Assembly: GCA_964418695.1 (NCBI GenBank)
Contig: CAYQMN010000007.1
Span: forward strand, 62,001-126,000
Source of the DNA: Prado023 sp964418695
GTDB taxonomy: Bacteria > Actinomycetota > Actinomycetes > S36-B12 > CAIYMF01
Reading direction: 5' to 3'
DNA length: 64,000 nt
Shown: one piece after another, positions 7,197 to 15,211 of the stretch
Position numbering within the stretch: position 1 is the stretch's first letter
Layout of the letters: every line of letters begins with the position of its first letter
Program-made: the position numbers and the translations under genes
The notes under the pieces: model-generated
Told to the model about the DNA's origin: nothing
The model's input: the letters and a program-made list of their open reading frames with translations, nothing else
The model's database searches: none

Positions 7197-8207
7197 ATGT
7201 CCGGATCGACCGGATCGACCGGATCGCCGAGCGAGTCCGGGGCGCAGGTGCCGCACTCCCCACCCGGGGCGGCGGACGTGGCTGCCTCCGACCCACGCGC
7301 GACCGGCCCCGCGCCGGCCGTCCCCTCCGTGGGGGCAGACGGCACCGACGCAGCGCAGGCCGAGCCGGCGTCGCGGGCCGGGCGCAACCTGCCGGCGGCC
7401 GTCGGCGTCGGAGTGCTGATGGCCGCCATCGCGCTGGCCTCGCTCTACTGGCGCATCGAGCTGTTCCTGCTGGTGGTCGTCGCCGCGATCGTGATCGGCA
7501 CCGCCGAGCTGGGCAACGCGATGCGCTCCGCGCGCGGGATCCGGCTGGCCCGCCAGCCGCTGCTGCTGGCCGCGATCCTCGTGCCGGTCCTCGGGTTCTT
7601 CCCGAGCGGACCCGAGCACGCGACACAGCGGGCTGCCGACGTGCTCATCGCGGTCGGGCTGATGGTGCTCGTGGTCCTGGGCTGGCGACTGTTCCAGGGC
7701 GGCACCCAGCACTACGTACGCGACGCGACCGCCAGCGGCTTCGTGCTGGTCTACGCGCCCCTGATGGGTGGCTTCGCCGCGCTGATCGCGGCATCGCCGG
7801 ACGGCGCCGACCGGATCGTCACGTTCGTCGTGCTGACCGTGGCCAGCGACATCGGCGGATACGCCACCGGCGTGCTGTTCGGCAAGCATCCGATGGCGCC
7901 GAGCATCTCGCCCAAGAAGTCGTGGGAGGGGTTCGCCGGGTCGATCACCCTGCAGGTGGTGATGGGCGCCATCCTGTTCGTCTGGCTGCTGGAGAGCGAC
8001 TGGTGGAAGGGTGCCCTGGTCGGGGCGATCATGACCTTCACCGCTGTCCTCGGGGACTTCATCGAGTCCGCGATCAAGCGCGACCTCGGCGTCAAGGACA
8101 TGTCCGACCTGTTGCCCGGCCATGGCGGCCTGATGGACCGCCTGGACAGCCTCATCCCCAACACCGTGGTCGCCTACGCGCTGTTCGCGGTGACCCTCGG
8201 GATGTGA
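7197..8207 (+). CDS. cdsA: Phosphatidate cytidylyltransferase (CDP-diacylglycerol synthase)
   Basis: Integral membrane enzyme that makes CDP-diacylglycerol from phosphatidic acid and CTP, the entry to phospholipid synthesis. About the first 60 residues are Pro/Ala/Gly-rich and likely disordered; the rest has about eight membrane segments. The C-terminal family signature is clear: SPKKSWEGF, then GDFIESAIKR and LLPGHGGLMDRLDS. The usual SDTGAY site reads SDIGGY, keeping the key Asp. The start has an AGGAGG site. rlmN begins one base after the stop, so the two are probably coupled. Confidence 0.96.
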   Translation: MSGSTGSTGSPSESGAQVPHSPPGAADVAASDPRATGPAPAVPSVGADGTDAAQAEPASRAGRNLPAAVGVGVLMAAIALASLYWRIELFLLVVVAAIVIGTAELGNAMRSARGIRLARQPLLLAAILVPVLGFFPSGPEHATQRAADVLIAVGLMVLVVLGWRLFQGGTQHYVRDATASGFVLVYAPLMGGFAALIAASPDGADRIVTFVVLTVASDIGGYATGVLFGKHPMAPSISPKKSWEGFAGSITLQVVMGAILFVWLLESDWWKGALVGAIMTFTAVLGDFIESAIKRDLGVKDMSDLLPGHGGLMDRLDSLIPNTVVAYALFAVTLGM

Positions 8208-8208
8208 G

Positions 8209-9345
8209 ATGGGCGCCCAGCCACCCGGCCTGATCGTGCTGGAGGCCCCCCGCCGGGGCAAGCCTCCCCAGCATCTGGCCGACCTGAGCCTGGCTCAGCG
8301 TCGCGAGGTGCTCTCGGCCGCGGGCCTGCCCGCGTATCGCGCGGACCAGGTGAGCAACCACTGGTTCGCCCGCCTGGTCGACGATCCGGCGCAGTGGACC
8401 GACATCCCGGCCGCGCAGCGCGAGTCGCTGGCCGCCCAGCTGTGCCCGCCGCTGCTGAAGCGGGTCAAGGACGTGACCTGCGACGGCGGGATGACCGTGA
8501 AGTCGGTGTGGCGGCTGCACGACGGCGCGCTGGTGGAGTCGGTGCTCATGCGCTATCCGGCCACCGCGCGCAGCCGCGAGCGGGTCACGGTGTGCGTGTC
8601 CAGCCAGGCCGGATGCGGGATGAACTGCCCGTTCTGCGCGACCGGCCAGGGCGGGCTGCAGCGCAACCTGTCGACCGCCGAGATCGTCGAGCAGGTCCTG
8701 GCCGGGGCCCGGATGCTGGCCCGGGGTGAGGTCGCCGGCGGCCCCGGCCGGGTGTCCAACGTCGTGTTCATGGGCATGGGCGAGCCGCTGGCCAACTACC
8801 GGGTCGTCATGGACGCGGTCCGGCGGATGACCGAGCCGGCGCCGGCCGGGCTGGGGATGTCCGCGCGCGGGGTGACCGTCTCCACGGTGGGCCTGGTGCC
8901 CGCGATGCGCCGGCTGGCCGACGAGGGCATCCCGGTGACCCTCGCGCTGAGCCTGCACGCGCCCGACGACGAGCTGCGCGACGAGCTGATCCCGGTCAAC
9001 GCCCGCTGGAAGGTCGGGGAGGCGCTGGACGCGGCCTTCGAGTACTCGCAGGCCACCGGCCGGCGGGTCTCCATCGAGTACGCGCTGATCCGGGACATGA
9101 ACGACCACGCCTGGCGCGCGGATCTGCTGGGCAAGCTGCTCAACGCGCGCGGCCGGGGCTGGGCGCATGTGAACCCGATCCCGCTGAACCCGACGCCGGG
9201 CTCGATCTGGACGGCCAGCGACCCCGCCGTCGAGGCGGCGTTCGTCGACGCGCTCGTGGCCCGGGGCGTGCCGACCACGATCCGCGACACCCGCGGCCGG
9301 GAGATCGACGGGGCGTGCGGCCAGCTGGCGGCGACGACCGCCTGA
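8209..9345 (+). CDS. rlmN: Dual-specificity rRNA/tRNA adenine-C2 methyltransferase
   Basis: Radical SAM enzyme that methylates C2 of A2503 in 23S rRNA and A37 in some tRNAs. The [4Fe-4S] motif CGMNCPFC (CxxxCxxC) is at about residues 138-145, preceded by an N-terminal RNA-binding domain with YRADQV. The GMGEPLANY and LHAPDDELRDELIPVN segments and the C-terminal ACGQLA with the methyl-accepting Cys are all present. The 378 residues fit the family. Expression probably depends on cdsA translation, as the genes are one base apart. Confidence 0.97.
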   Translation: MGAQPPGLIVLEAPRRGKPPQHLADLSLAQRREVLSAAGLPAYRADQVSNHWFARLVDDPAQWTDIPAAQRESLAAQLCPPLLKRVKDVTCDGGMTVKSVWRLHDGALVESVLMRYPATARSRERVTVCVSSQAGCGMNCPFCATGQGGLQRNLSTAEIVEQVLAGARMLARGEVAGGPGRVSNVVFMGMGEPLANYRVVMDAVRRMTEPAPAGLGMSARGVTVSTVGLVPAMRRLADEGIPVTLALSLHAPDDELRDELIPVNARWKVGEALDAAFEYSQATGRRVSIEYALIRDMNDHAWRADLLGKLLNARGRGWAHVNPIPLNPTPGSIWTASDPAVEAAFVDALVARGVPTTIRDTRGREIDGACGQLAATTA

Positions 9346-9449
9346 GCGCGACCGATCGGGTCTGGAACGGGTGACGGGCGGCGCGTGTCGGCCTGTCGGG
9401 CGCGCGGGCGCGGCCCGGCACACGCCATCATGACCGACCAGGAGGAACC

Positions 9450-10853
9450 ATGGGCGAATCGGCGGATCCGGGCGACGTGGGCGCACACGGCCAGGCGGGG
9501 GGTGCGCGCGCGGGCGTGGGCCCCGCTGGCGCGGACGTGCCACCTGGTGGGAGCAGCCTGAACCGGAAGCTGCTCTGGCTGGCTGGGGGACTGTTCGCGA
9601 TCGGCCTGGTCTCGGCGATCGGCTGGCGCGTCCTGACCTCGGACGACGAGGCCGAGCCGCTGGACACCGCGCAGCCGGCGACGGTGGTCGTGGGGTCGGC
9701 CTCGGTCCCGGAGTCGCAGATCGTGGCCGAGATCTACTCGGTGGTCATGGCGAACGCGGGCATCGTGGTCTCGCGCCAGCTGGACGCCGGCGTCCGCGAG
9801 CAGTTCACCGAGAAGATGGCCGAGGGCGCGTTCGACCTGGTCCCGGACAACATCGGGGTGCTCACTGAGGATTTGAACCAGCGCGCCAACGGCAAGGACG
9901 CGAAGATGCTGGCCTCCGGAGACTCGGCCAAGACCACCGAGGAGCTGCGCGACCTGGCCGAGCCGCTCGGGGCCAGCGTGGCCGACCCGGCGCCGGCGAG
10001 CAGCGGGATCGGGTTCGCGGTGTCCGAGGCGCTGGCCAAGGACGAGAAGCTCGAGACCCTCAGCGACCTGGCGAAGATCGCCGGCAAGCTCACGTTCGCC
10101 GGACCGGCGGCCTGCGAGACCTCGGACTTCTGCCTGCCCGGGCTCGAGGAGACCTACGGGATCGAGTTCAAGAAGTTCAAGAAGCTGGACCTGGGCGGCC
10201 CCAAGACCCTCAACGCGCTGTCCGGTGGGACGGTCGACGTCGGGATCGTGAGCACGACCGACCCGTCGGTGGACGAGCGCGACCTGGTCGTCCTCGAGGA
10301 CGACAAGCACCTGCAGGTCGCCCAGAACGTGACGGCGGTGATGAGCACGGCCGTGGCCACGCCCGAGGTGCTGGACGCGATCAGCTCGGTGAACGCCAAG
10401 CTGACGACCAAGGAGCTGCGCGCGCTGAACGGCAAGGTCACGATCAAGGGCCTGTCCCCGGAGTTCGTGGGCGCCTCGTGGGCCGCCGAGCAGGGCCTCA
10501 TCCCGGAGGATCGGGTGCCGGCCAAGCCGTCCCCGACCCCCTCGCCGACGGCTGCGCCGTCGCCGCCGCCGTCGGCCACGCCCAGCTACAAGAACCGCGG
10601 CGAGCCGTCCGCGGCGGCGAAGTCGCAGAACTGGGACGCGCTGGCCCAGTGCGAGTCCGGCGGTGACCCGAACATCGTCAGCTCGGGCGGGAGCTATCAC
10701 GGGCTCTACCAGTTCAGCGACTCGACCTGGCAGGCGATGGGCGGCAGCGGCTCGGCCTCCGACGCCAGCCCGGAGGAGCAGACCTACCGCGCCCAGCTGC
10801 TCTGGGACGCCAGCGGCCCGGGCCAATGGCCCCACTGCGGCAAGAACCTGTAG
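9450..10853 (+). CDS. Membrane-anchored OpuAC-type solute-binding domain fused to an Rpf-like transglycosylase domain
   Basis: A 467-residue predicted envelope protein. Residues 1-40 are Gly/Ala-rich and cytoplasmic, with one membrane segment at about 41-62. Residues 77-352 match the OpuAC (ProX/OsmF) solute-binding family: VVGSASVPESQIVAEIY, the Cys pair CETSDFC at 222-228, GLEETYG, and LVVLEDDKHL at about 279-288. A Pro/Ser linker (357-390) leads to an Rpf/transglycosylase-like domain (394-464) with WDALAQCESGG, the likely catalytic Glu 402, and Cys 401 and 463. Few aromatic residues (Tyr 96, Tyr 236, Trp 344) are left in the OpuAC part to build a betaine cage. A perfect AGGAGG precedes the ATG. 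No ABC partner is near. A role coupling small-molecule or osmolyte sensing to peptidoglycan cleavage is inference. Confidence 0.85.
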   Translation: MGESADPGDVGAHGQAGGARAGVGPAGADVPPGGSSLNRKLLWLAGGLFAIGLVSAIGWRVLTSDDEAEPLDTAQPATVVVGSASVPESQIVAEIYSVVMANAGIVVSRQLDAGVREQFTEKMAEGAFDLVPDNIGVLTEDLNQRANGKDAKMLASGDSAKTTEELRDLAEPLGASVADPAPASSGIGFAVSEALAKDEKLETLSDLAKIAGKLTFAGPAACETSDFCLPGLEETYGIEFKKFKKLDLGGPKTLNALSGGTVDVGIVSTTDPSVDERDLVVLEDDKHLQVAQNVTAVMSTAVATPEVLDAISSVNAKLTTKELRALNGKVTIKGLSPEFVGASWAAEQGLIPEDRVPAKPSPTPSPTAAPSPPPSATPSYKNRGEPSAAAKSQNWDALAQCESGGDPNIVSSGGSYHGLYQFSDSTWQAMGGSGSASDASPEEQTYRAQLLWDASGPGQWPHCGKNL

Positions 10854-10876
10854 GCCGAAGCACCCTGATCCCGCTG

Positions 10877-12427
10877 CTAGGCCCAGGCGAAGGCGAGGGG
10901 GAACAGAGCCGCCACGACCGATGCCCAGATCGCGAAGACCGGCAGGTACGTGGTCTGCCAGCGCTCGACCTGGGCGAACGGCTGCCCGCGCAGGAACCCG
11001 ACCGCCAGCCGGGCGGCCCAGCCGAGGTTGACCAGCAGCACCAGGTTCAGTCCGAGTGCGGCCATTCGATTCGGGGTCACGCCGAGCTCGCCGATCCGCG
11101 AGGCCATCGCGGCGAGCATGAGCACGTCGATGGCCAGCGCCGCGGCCAGCAGGAGCAGCTGGAGCCGGTCGAACGGCCCCGGCCGTGAGTCTCGGTCGCG
11201 TGCGGAGATCGCGTAGAGCACCAGGCCCAGCACGAGCACCAGGATGAGGTCGGCCAGGATCAGCAGGTCCCGGTCGGCGTCCAGCAGGCTGCCGGAGGAG
11301 ACCAGCGCGACCAGGTAGGCCAGCAGCATCAGCGTGGTCAGCGGGGTGAAGACCGCGGTGAGCACCGGCGCGATGTTCTCCACCACCGACTGCTTGGCCT
11401 CCACCAGCCAGCCGGCGACGACGACCGCGCCCATCGCCCCGCACGGCAGGACCCATTCGGTCAGGACGGCTTCGATGTCCCGGCCGATCGCGTCGAACCC
11501 GGCGGCGGTCAGCACGATCAGCACGCCGCCGCCGAGGGCCAGCAGGGTGTAATAGACGACCCACTCGCCGGTGAATCGGATGAAGTCCATCCGCAGGCGG
11601 TGGTCGCGCCACCGACCGCCCACGTAGGCCAGGCCCACGACGAACCACAGCACGATCGGCAGGTGGATCGCGGTGAGCCACACGGTCGAGCCGGACTCGT
11701 CGAACGGGTACACGTTGACGAGCACCGCCGCGATCAGGAACGGGATGCCCAGCATCGCAGCGGCGCGGGTCGCCGGGATTCCGCGCTTCCAGGCGAACAT
11801 CGCGGCGAGGCACGGCAGGGCGAAGAGGCTCAGGTTCAAGGCGTAGAAGGAGCCCGAGTCGTCCAGGGGCTTGCCGAACAGGGTGGGCACCTTCACCGCC
11901 ACCGCGGCGCCGAGGGCCAGCCCGATGACGATCGCCAGGTCGCGCGGCGACGCGGACGCGGCCTCGTCGGCCGGGTCGCCGGCGAGCACGAGCTGCTTCC
12001 AGAGCCGCTCGGAGTGCTCCACGGCGAACTCCCGGGAGACTTCGTCCAGGCGGCCCATCCGCCGCACCGCGACGAGGAACGCCTCGTCGGGGCTCAGGCC
12101 GCCGGCGCGCAGGTCGGCGATCACGTCGCGCAGGTGCTCCTCCAGCTCCTCGGCGTCGGGGGTGCTGATCGAGGCGTGCGTGTGGACGAATCCCCGCCAG
12201 CGACCGATCTGGGCCTCGAGCTCGTCGTCGAGGCCGGCCCAGCCCGGGTCCACGCCCGCGGGGTCGGCGCAGCGGTCACGGCCGGCGGCGTCGGCGCAGG
12301 CAGATCGGGCGGAGGCGGGGTCGACCCGCAGGTCGTCGGGGCCACGCGGATCGGAGCCGCTGGGGTCGGGGCCACCCGGAAAGGGGTCGCCCCAGCGAGC
12401 CGGCGGGAAGGGCCCCGGCGTGCTCAT
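10877..12427 (-). CDS. Permease-prefix-domain membrane protein, partner of the PadR regulator
   Basis: A 516-residue protein whose function is not known. After a Pro/Asp-rich N-terminus, residues about 70-160 form the helical permease prefix domain (LEEHLRDVIADLRAGGLSPDEAF) seen in proteins controlled by PadR regulators. Then come about ten hydrophobic segments to the C-terminus. It starts at ATG 12427, overlapping the padR stop in an ATGA, so the two form an operon. By family precedent, PadR would repress the pair until an inducer binds. No ATPase or transport motif is visible, so a transporter label is not justified. Confidence 0.8.
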   Translation of the reverse strand: MSTPGPFPPARWGDPFPGGPDPSGSDPRGPDDLRVDPASARSACADAAGRDRCADPAGVDPGWAGLDDELEAQIGRWRGFVHTHASISTPDAEELEEHLRDVIADLRAGGLSPDEAFLVAVRRMGRLDEVSREFAVEHSERLWKQLVLAGDPADEAASASPRDLAIVIGLALGAAVAVKVPTLFGKPLDDSGSFYALNLSLFALPCLAAMFAWKRGIPATRAAAMLGIPFLIAAVLVNVYPFDESGSTVWLTAIHLPIVLWFVVGLAYVGGRWRDHRLRMDFIRFTGEWVVYYTLLALGGGVLIVLTAAGFDAIGRDIEAVLTEWVLPCGAMGAVVVAGWLVEAKQSVVENIAPVLTAVFTPLTTLMLLAYLVALVSSGSLLDADRDLLILADLILVLVLGLVLYAISARDRDSRPGPFDRLQLLLLAAALAIDVLMLAAMASRIGELGVTPNRMAALGLNLVLLVNLGWAARLAVGFLRGQPFAQVERWQTTYLPVFAIWASVVAALFPLAFAWA

Positions 12428-12792
12428 GCCGGCGCCCCCGGCAGCTCGATCCGGGGCAGGGGTTGGGCGTCCAGCCGGAGCCGTCCCAGGGCCTCGCTGA
12501 CGACCTCCCACTGCTGCCGTCGCTCCAGCAGCGACTCCCGGCCGCCGGGGGTGATCGCGTAGTGCTTGCGCCGCCGGCCGTTCGCGGCCAGCCGCCAGTG
12601 CGCCTCGACGTGGCCAAGCCGCTCCAGGCGGTGCAGGAGCGGATAGAGCATCCCGTCGGTCCAGGTGATCTCGCCGCCGGACAGCTCGTTGACCCGCTTG
12701 AGGATCGCGTATCCGTACGACTCGCCCTCGGCCAGGATGCCCAGCACCAGCGGCGTCGCGGATGCCGCGACCAGATCCTTGTCGATGCGCAC
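12424..12792 (-). CDS. PadR family transcriptional regulator
   Basis: A 122-residue cytoplasmic repressor. The N-terminal winged helix covers about residues 8-85 (LVLGILAEGESYGYAI, then the recognition region TDGMLYPLLHRLERLG and the wing RRRKHYAITPGG). The short C-terminal helix for dimerisation is reduced, placing it in the small PadR-s2-like class. It starts at GTG 12792 with AGGAGG upstream and overlaps the membrane gene by ATGA. A three-half-site palindrome at 12869-12893 is the likely operator and would give autoregulation. Confidence 0.9.
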   Translation of the reverse strand: MRIDKDLVAASATPLVLGILAEGESYGYAILKRVNELSGGEITWTDGMLYPLLHRLERLGHVEAHWRLAANGRRRKHYAITPGGRESLLERRQQWEVVSEALGRLRLDAQPLPRIELPGAPA

Positions 12793-12868
12793 GACGGCCT
12801 CCTGCCTGGCGGTCCTCGCTGCTCGGCGCCACGATGGCGGACGCGAGCCGCGAGGAGGTTCGCCGCAG

Positions 12869-12893
12869 TACCTAGAGCATCTAGGTACCTAGA
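12869..12893. promoter_or_regulatory. Candidate PadR operator
   Basis: TACCTAGA (12869-12876), a 3-base spacer and TCTAGGTA (12880-12887) form a perfect inverted repeat. A third half-site, TACCTAGA at 12886-12893, overlaps its right arm. It lies about 80-100 bases upstream of padR and about 70 bases upstream of the divergent thioesterase gene, and stands out as A/T-containing in GC-rich DNA. CTAG-rich palindromes are typical of PadR operators. Confidence 0.6.
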
Positions 12894-12961
12894 ACTGCGA
12901 GGTAACGTACACCCGAGTCCCGAACGGCGCCAGCCGCTGCCGTGGTGCGACGATTCGGAGT

Positions 12962-13903
12962 GTGACGAGCGCCCCGATCGACCTGCTCCTGGAGGTACTG
13001 GACCTGCGGTCCACCGGTCCCGACGTCTTCGTGGGCGCCAGCCGAGACGTGGACTACACGCGGTTCTTCGGCGGTCAGGTGGCCGCGCAGGCCCTGGTCG
13101 CCGCCGGCCGCACGGTCCAGCCCGACCGGCAGGTGCACTCGCTGCACGCGTACTTCCTGCGCGCAGGCGACCCGCGGCACCCGGTCGAGTTCCAGGTGGA
13201 GCGGATGCGCGACGGTCGCGGGTTCAGCGTCCGGCGCGTGATCGCCGTCCAGCACGGCAGGGTCACGTTCACACTCGCGGCGTCTTTCCACGTCGAGGAG
13301 GTCGCGACGATCGAGCACACGACCCGGGCGCCCGAGGTGCCGCGACCGGACGGGCTGCGCTCGTTCAAGTCGATGATCGAGCCGCACCTGGACTACATCC
13401 CGCCGATCGTGCAGGACATGACCTGGCCGGTCGACGTCCGCCCCGTGCGGGGCTTCGGCGAGCGGTTCGCCGAGCTGCCGCATCCCGGTCGCCCCGGTGG
13501 CGCGGACGAGGGCGCCCACGCGCTGGAGGGCGACTACCCGGGGGAGGACCTGGTCTGGTTCCGGGCCGACGGACCGATGCCCGACGACCCGCACCTGCAC
13601 GCCTGCGTCGCGACCAACATGAGCGACACGACCGCCCTGGACGCGGTCACCCGCCGGCACGGTCGGCGGCCGCAGAGCGCTCACCTGGCGGTGGCCAGCC
13701 TCGACCACGCGATGTGGTTCCACAAGCCGTTCCGGGCCGACCACTGGTCGCTCTACAGCACCGCGTCGCCGGCGGCCGGCCGCGGGCTGGGGTTCTCGCG
13801 CGGACTGATGTTCGACGACGCCGGCGACCTGACCGTGTCGATCACCCAAGAGGGGATGTTCCGCACCCTGACCCCTCCAGGCGCCCCGCTGCCCAAGCCG
13901 TAG
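12962..13903 (+). CDS. tesB: Acyl-CoA thioesterase II
   Basis: Hydrolyses acyl-CoA to free fatty acid and CoA. The 313-residue double hotdog protein has FFGGQVAAQAL and the LHAYFLRAGD region in the first half. In the second half the catalytic residues are visible as SDTTALDAV (Asp) and the C-terminal TQEG (Gln), and AMWFHKPFRADHW is conserved. The start is GTG 12962; no strong ribosome binding site is seen. It is divergent from padR, and the PadR palindrome lies in the shared 169-base spacer, so co-regulation is possible but unproven. Confidence 0.93.
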   Translation: MTSAPIDLLLEVLDLRSTGPDVFVGASRDVDYTRFFGGQVAAQALVAAGRTVQPDRQVHSLHAYFLRAGDPRHPVEFQVERMRDGRGFSVRRVIAVQHGRVTFTLAASFHVEEVATIEHTTRAPEVPRPDGLRSFKSMIEPHLDYIPPIVQDMTWPVDVRPVRGFGERFAELPHPGRPGGADEGAHALEGDYPGEDLVWFRADGPMPDDPHLHACVATNMSDTTALDAVTRRHGRRPQSAHLAVASLDHAMWFHKPFRADHWSLYSTASPAAGRGLGFSRGLMFDDAGDLTVSITQEGMFRTLTPPGAPLPKP

Positions 13904-14031
13904 GTTGGAACTCCGACTGTCCGACTGGCCGACTGGGCTGCATCCTTCGCTTCGGCCCTACCATCGGCTGCCAGATTCGAGGGGCGGCCGCACGGGGCGG
14001 AGCCCACGAATCGAGCGAGCGAGGAGACCGA

Positions 14032-14958
14032 GTGATCCCGGACTACCAGGCGCTGATGTTGCCAGTACTCCGCCAGCTCTCCGACGGCGACGAGCATGCC
14101 GTCAGGGACGTGGCAGCGGCGCTCGCCACGGAGTTCCATCTGACTCAGGACGAGCTGGCTGCTCTGCTCCCGAGCGGGCGAATGACTGTGTGGCGATCCC
14201 GGGTGCATTGGGCCACGCAGTACCTCTACCAGGCCCGGGCCATCGCTCGCCCTCGTCGCGGAGTGTTCACCATCACCGATCGGGGACGGGAGCTCCTGGC
14301 GGCGCACCCCGACCGCGTGGGGAATGCCGAGTTGCTCCAATTCGAGGAGTTCCGCGACTTCAAGTCGCGCAGCCGTCTGGGCGTCGCGCCATCCACAGTT
14401 GTCGATGCGCCTGAGGCCCCTCCGGTGGAGTCAGTGGACCCGACGACTCCCTACGACCGGATCGAGGCCGCTGCGGAGGAAGCGAACACAGCAGTGGCCA
14501 GCGAGCTGCTCACGCGGATCAACGAGCAGGCACCCGAGTTCCTCGAGCGGGTTGTTCTCGATCTGCTCGTCGCCATGGGATATGCCGGAGCCCAGGGCAA
14601 CCCTGAGCACTTGGGTCGTTCAGGCGACGAGGGGATCGACGGGGTGCTGAACCAGGACGCCCTCGGATTGGACCGCATCTATGTCCAAGCCAAGCGTTAC
14701 AGCTCTGGCAGGACGGTGGGACGCCCTGACATCCAGGCTTTCGTGGGTGCTCTGCACGGGGCCCAGGCGTCGCGCGGGGTGTTCATCACCACGAGCAGGT
14801 TCAGCGATGAGGCTCGCGAGTTCACGCGATTCGCCCCCCAGAGGCTGGTCCTCATCGACGGCCATGAGCTGACGCGACTGATGGTGAAGCATGGCGTCGG
14901 AGTTCAGACCCAGCAGGTCTTCACCCTCAAGCGCATCGACGAGGACTTCTTCGACTGA
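14032..14958 (+). CDS. mrr: Mrr-type restriction endonuclease
   Basis: Type IV restriction enzyme predicted to cut methylated foreign DNA. The N-terminal winged-helix Mrr_N domain covers residues 1-95 (HLTQDELAALLPSGR, TITDRGRELL). The Mrr catalytic domain is at about 160-280: Asp 203 in GDEGIDG, then Gln 219 and Lys 221 in IYVQAKRY, the QxK variant of the PD-(D/E)xK nucleases, then the RGVFITTSRFS strand. It starts at GTG 14032 behind GAGGAG. No methylase or other restriction subunit is nearby, as expected for type IV enzymes. Codon use looks slightly less GC-biased than the neighbours, which may indicate transfer. A candidate -10, TACCAT, lies at about 13960. Confidence 0.9.
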   Translation: MIPDYQALMLPVLRQLSDGDEHAVRDVAAALATEFHLTQDELAALLPSGRMTVWRSRVHWATQYLYQARAIARPRRGVFTITDRGRELLAAHPDRVGNAELLQFEEFRDFKSRSRLGVAPSTVVDAPEAPPVESVDPTTPYDRIEAAAEEANTAVASELLTRINEQAPEFLERVVLDLLVAMGYAGAQGNPEHLGRSGDEGIDGVLNQDALGLDRIYVQAKRYSSGRTVGRPDIQAFVGALHGAQASRGVFITTSRFSDEAREFTRFAPQRLVLIDGHELTRLMVKHGVGVQTQQVFTLKRIDEDFFD

Positions 14959-15014
14959 ACCGGATCAGCGCCCGCCCTGCCCAAGCGGTAGATCGGGACT
15001 CCGAGCTCGGACGT

Positions 15015-15041
15015 GGCCTCGACAGGCTCGACGGGTCGGGG
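15015..15041 (+). repeat. Dispersed GGTCTCGAC repeat, one copy with degenerate tail
   Basis: GGCCTCGACAGGCTCGACGG followed by a G-rich tail matches the repeat consensus, and partial copies (GGCTCGAC) continue to about 15090. It occupies the spacer between mrr and the acyl-CoA synthetase gene. Nothing else is recognised in that spacer except a weak CATAGT -10 candidate near 15173. Confidence 0.6.
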
Positions 15042-15211
15042 CTCGACTCCCGGGGGGGTCGACGGGCGGGGGCTCGACGGGGACGACCGGGGGATTCGGG
15101 TCGCTCGTCGCGGGGGCGGTGTGACTGGTCGCACCGACGCTCGCCGCCGCAGCGACCGGCGGGCCGAGCCGCCATAGTGGGGCTCTGGACACCCGCATGA
15201 TCGGAGCAGCC

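Noticed and set aside
8796..11813. Frame of about 1000 codons antisense to rlmN and the OpuAC-Rpf gene
   Set aside because: No similarity, no ribosome binding site, and it crosses two convincing genes.
12463..14031. Long plus-strand extension upstream of mrr
   Set aside because: It runs antisense to padR and out of phase through tesB; Mrr_N homology begins at GTG 14032, which has its own ribosome binding site.
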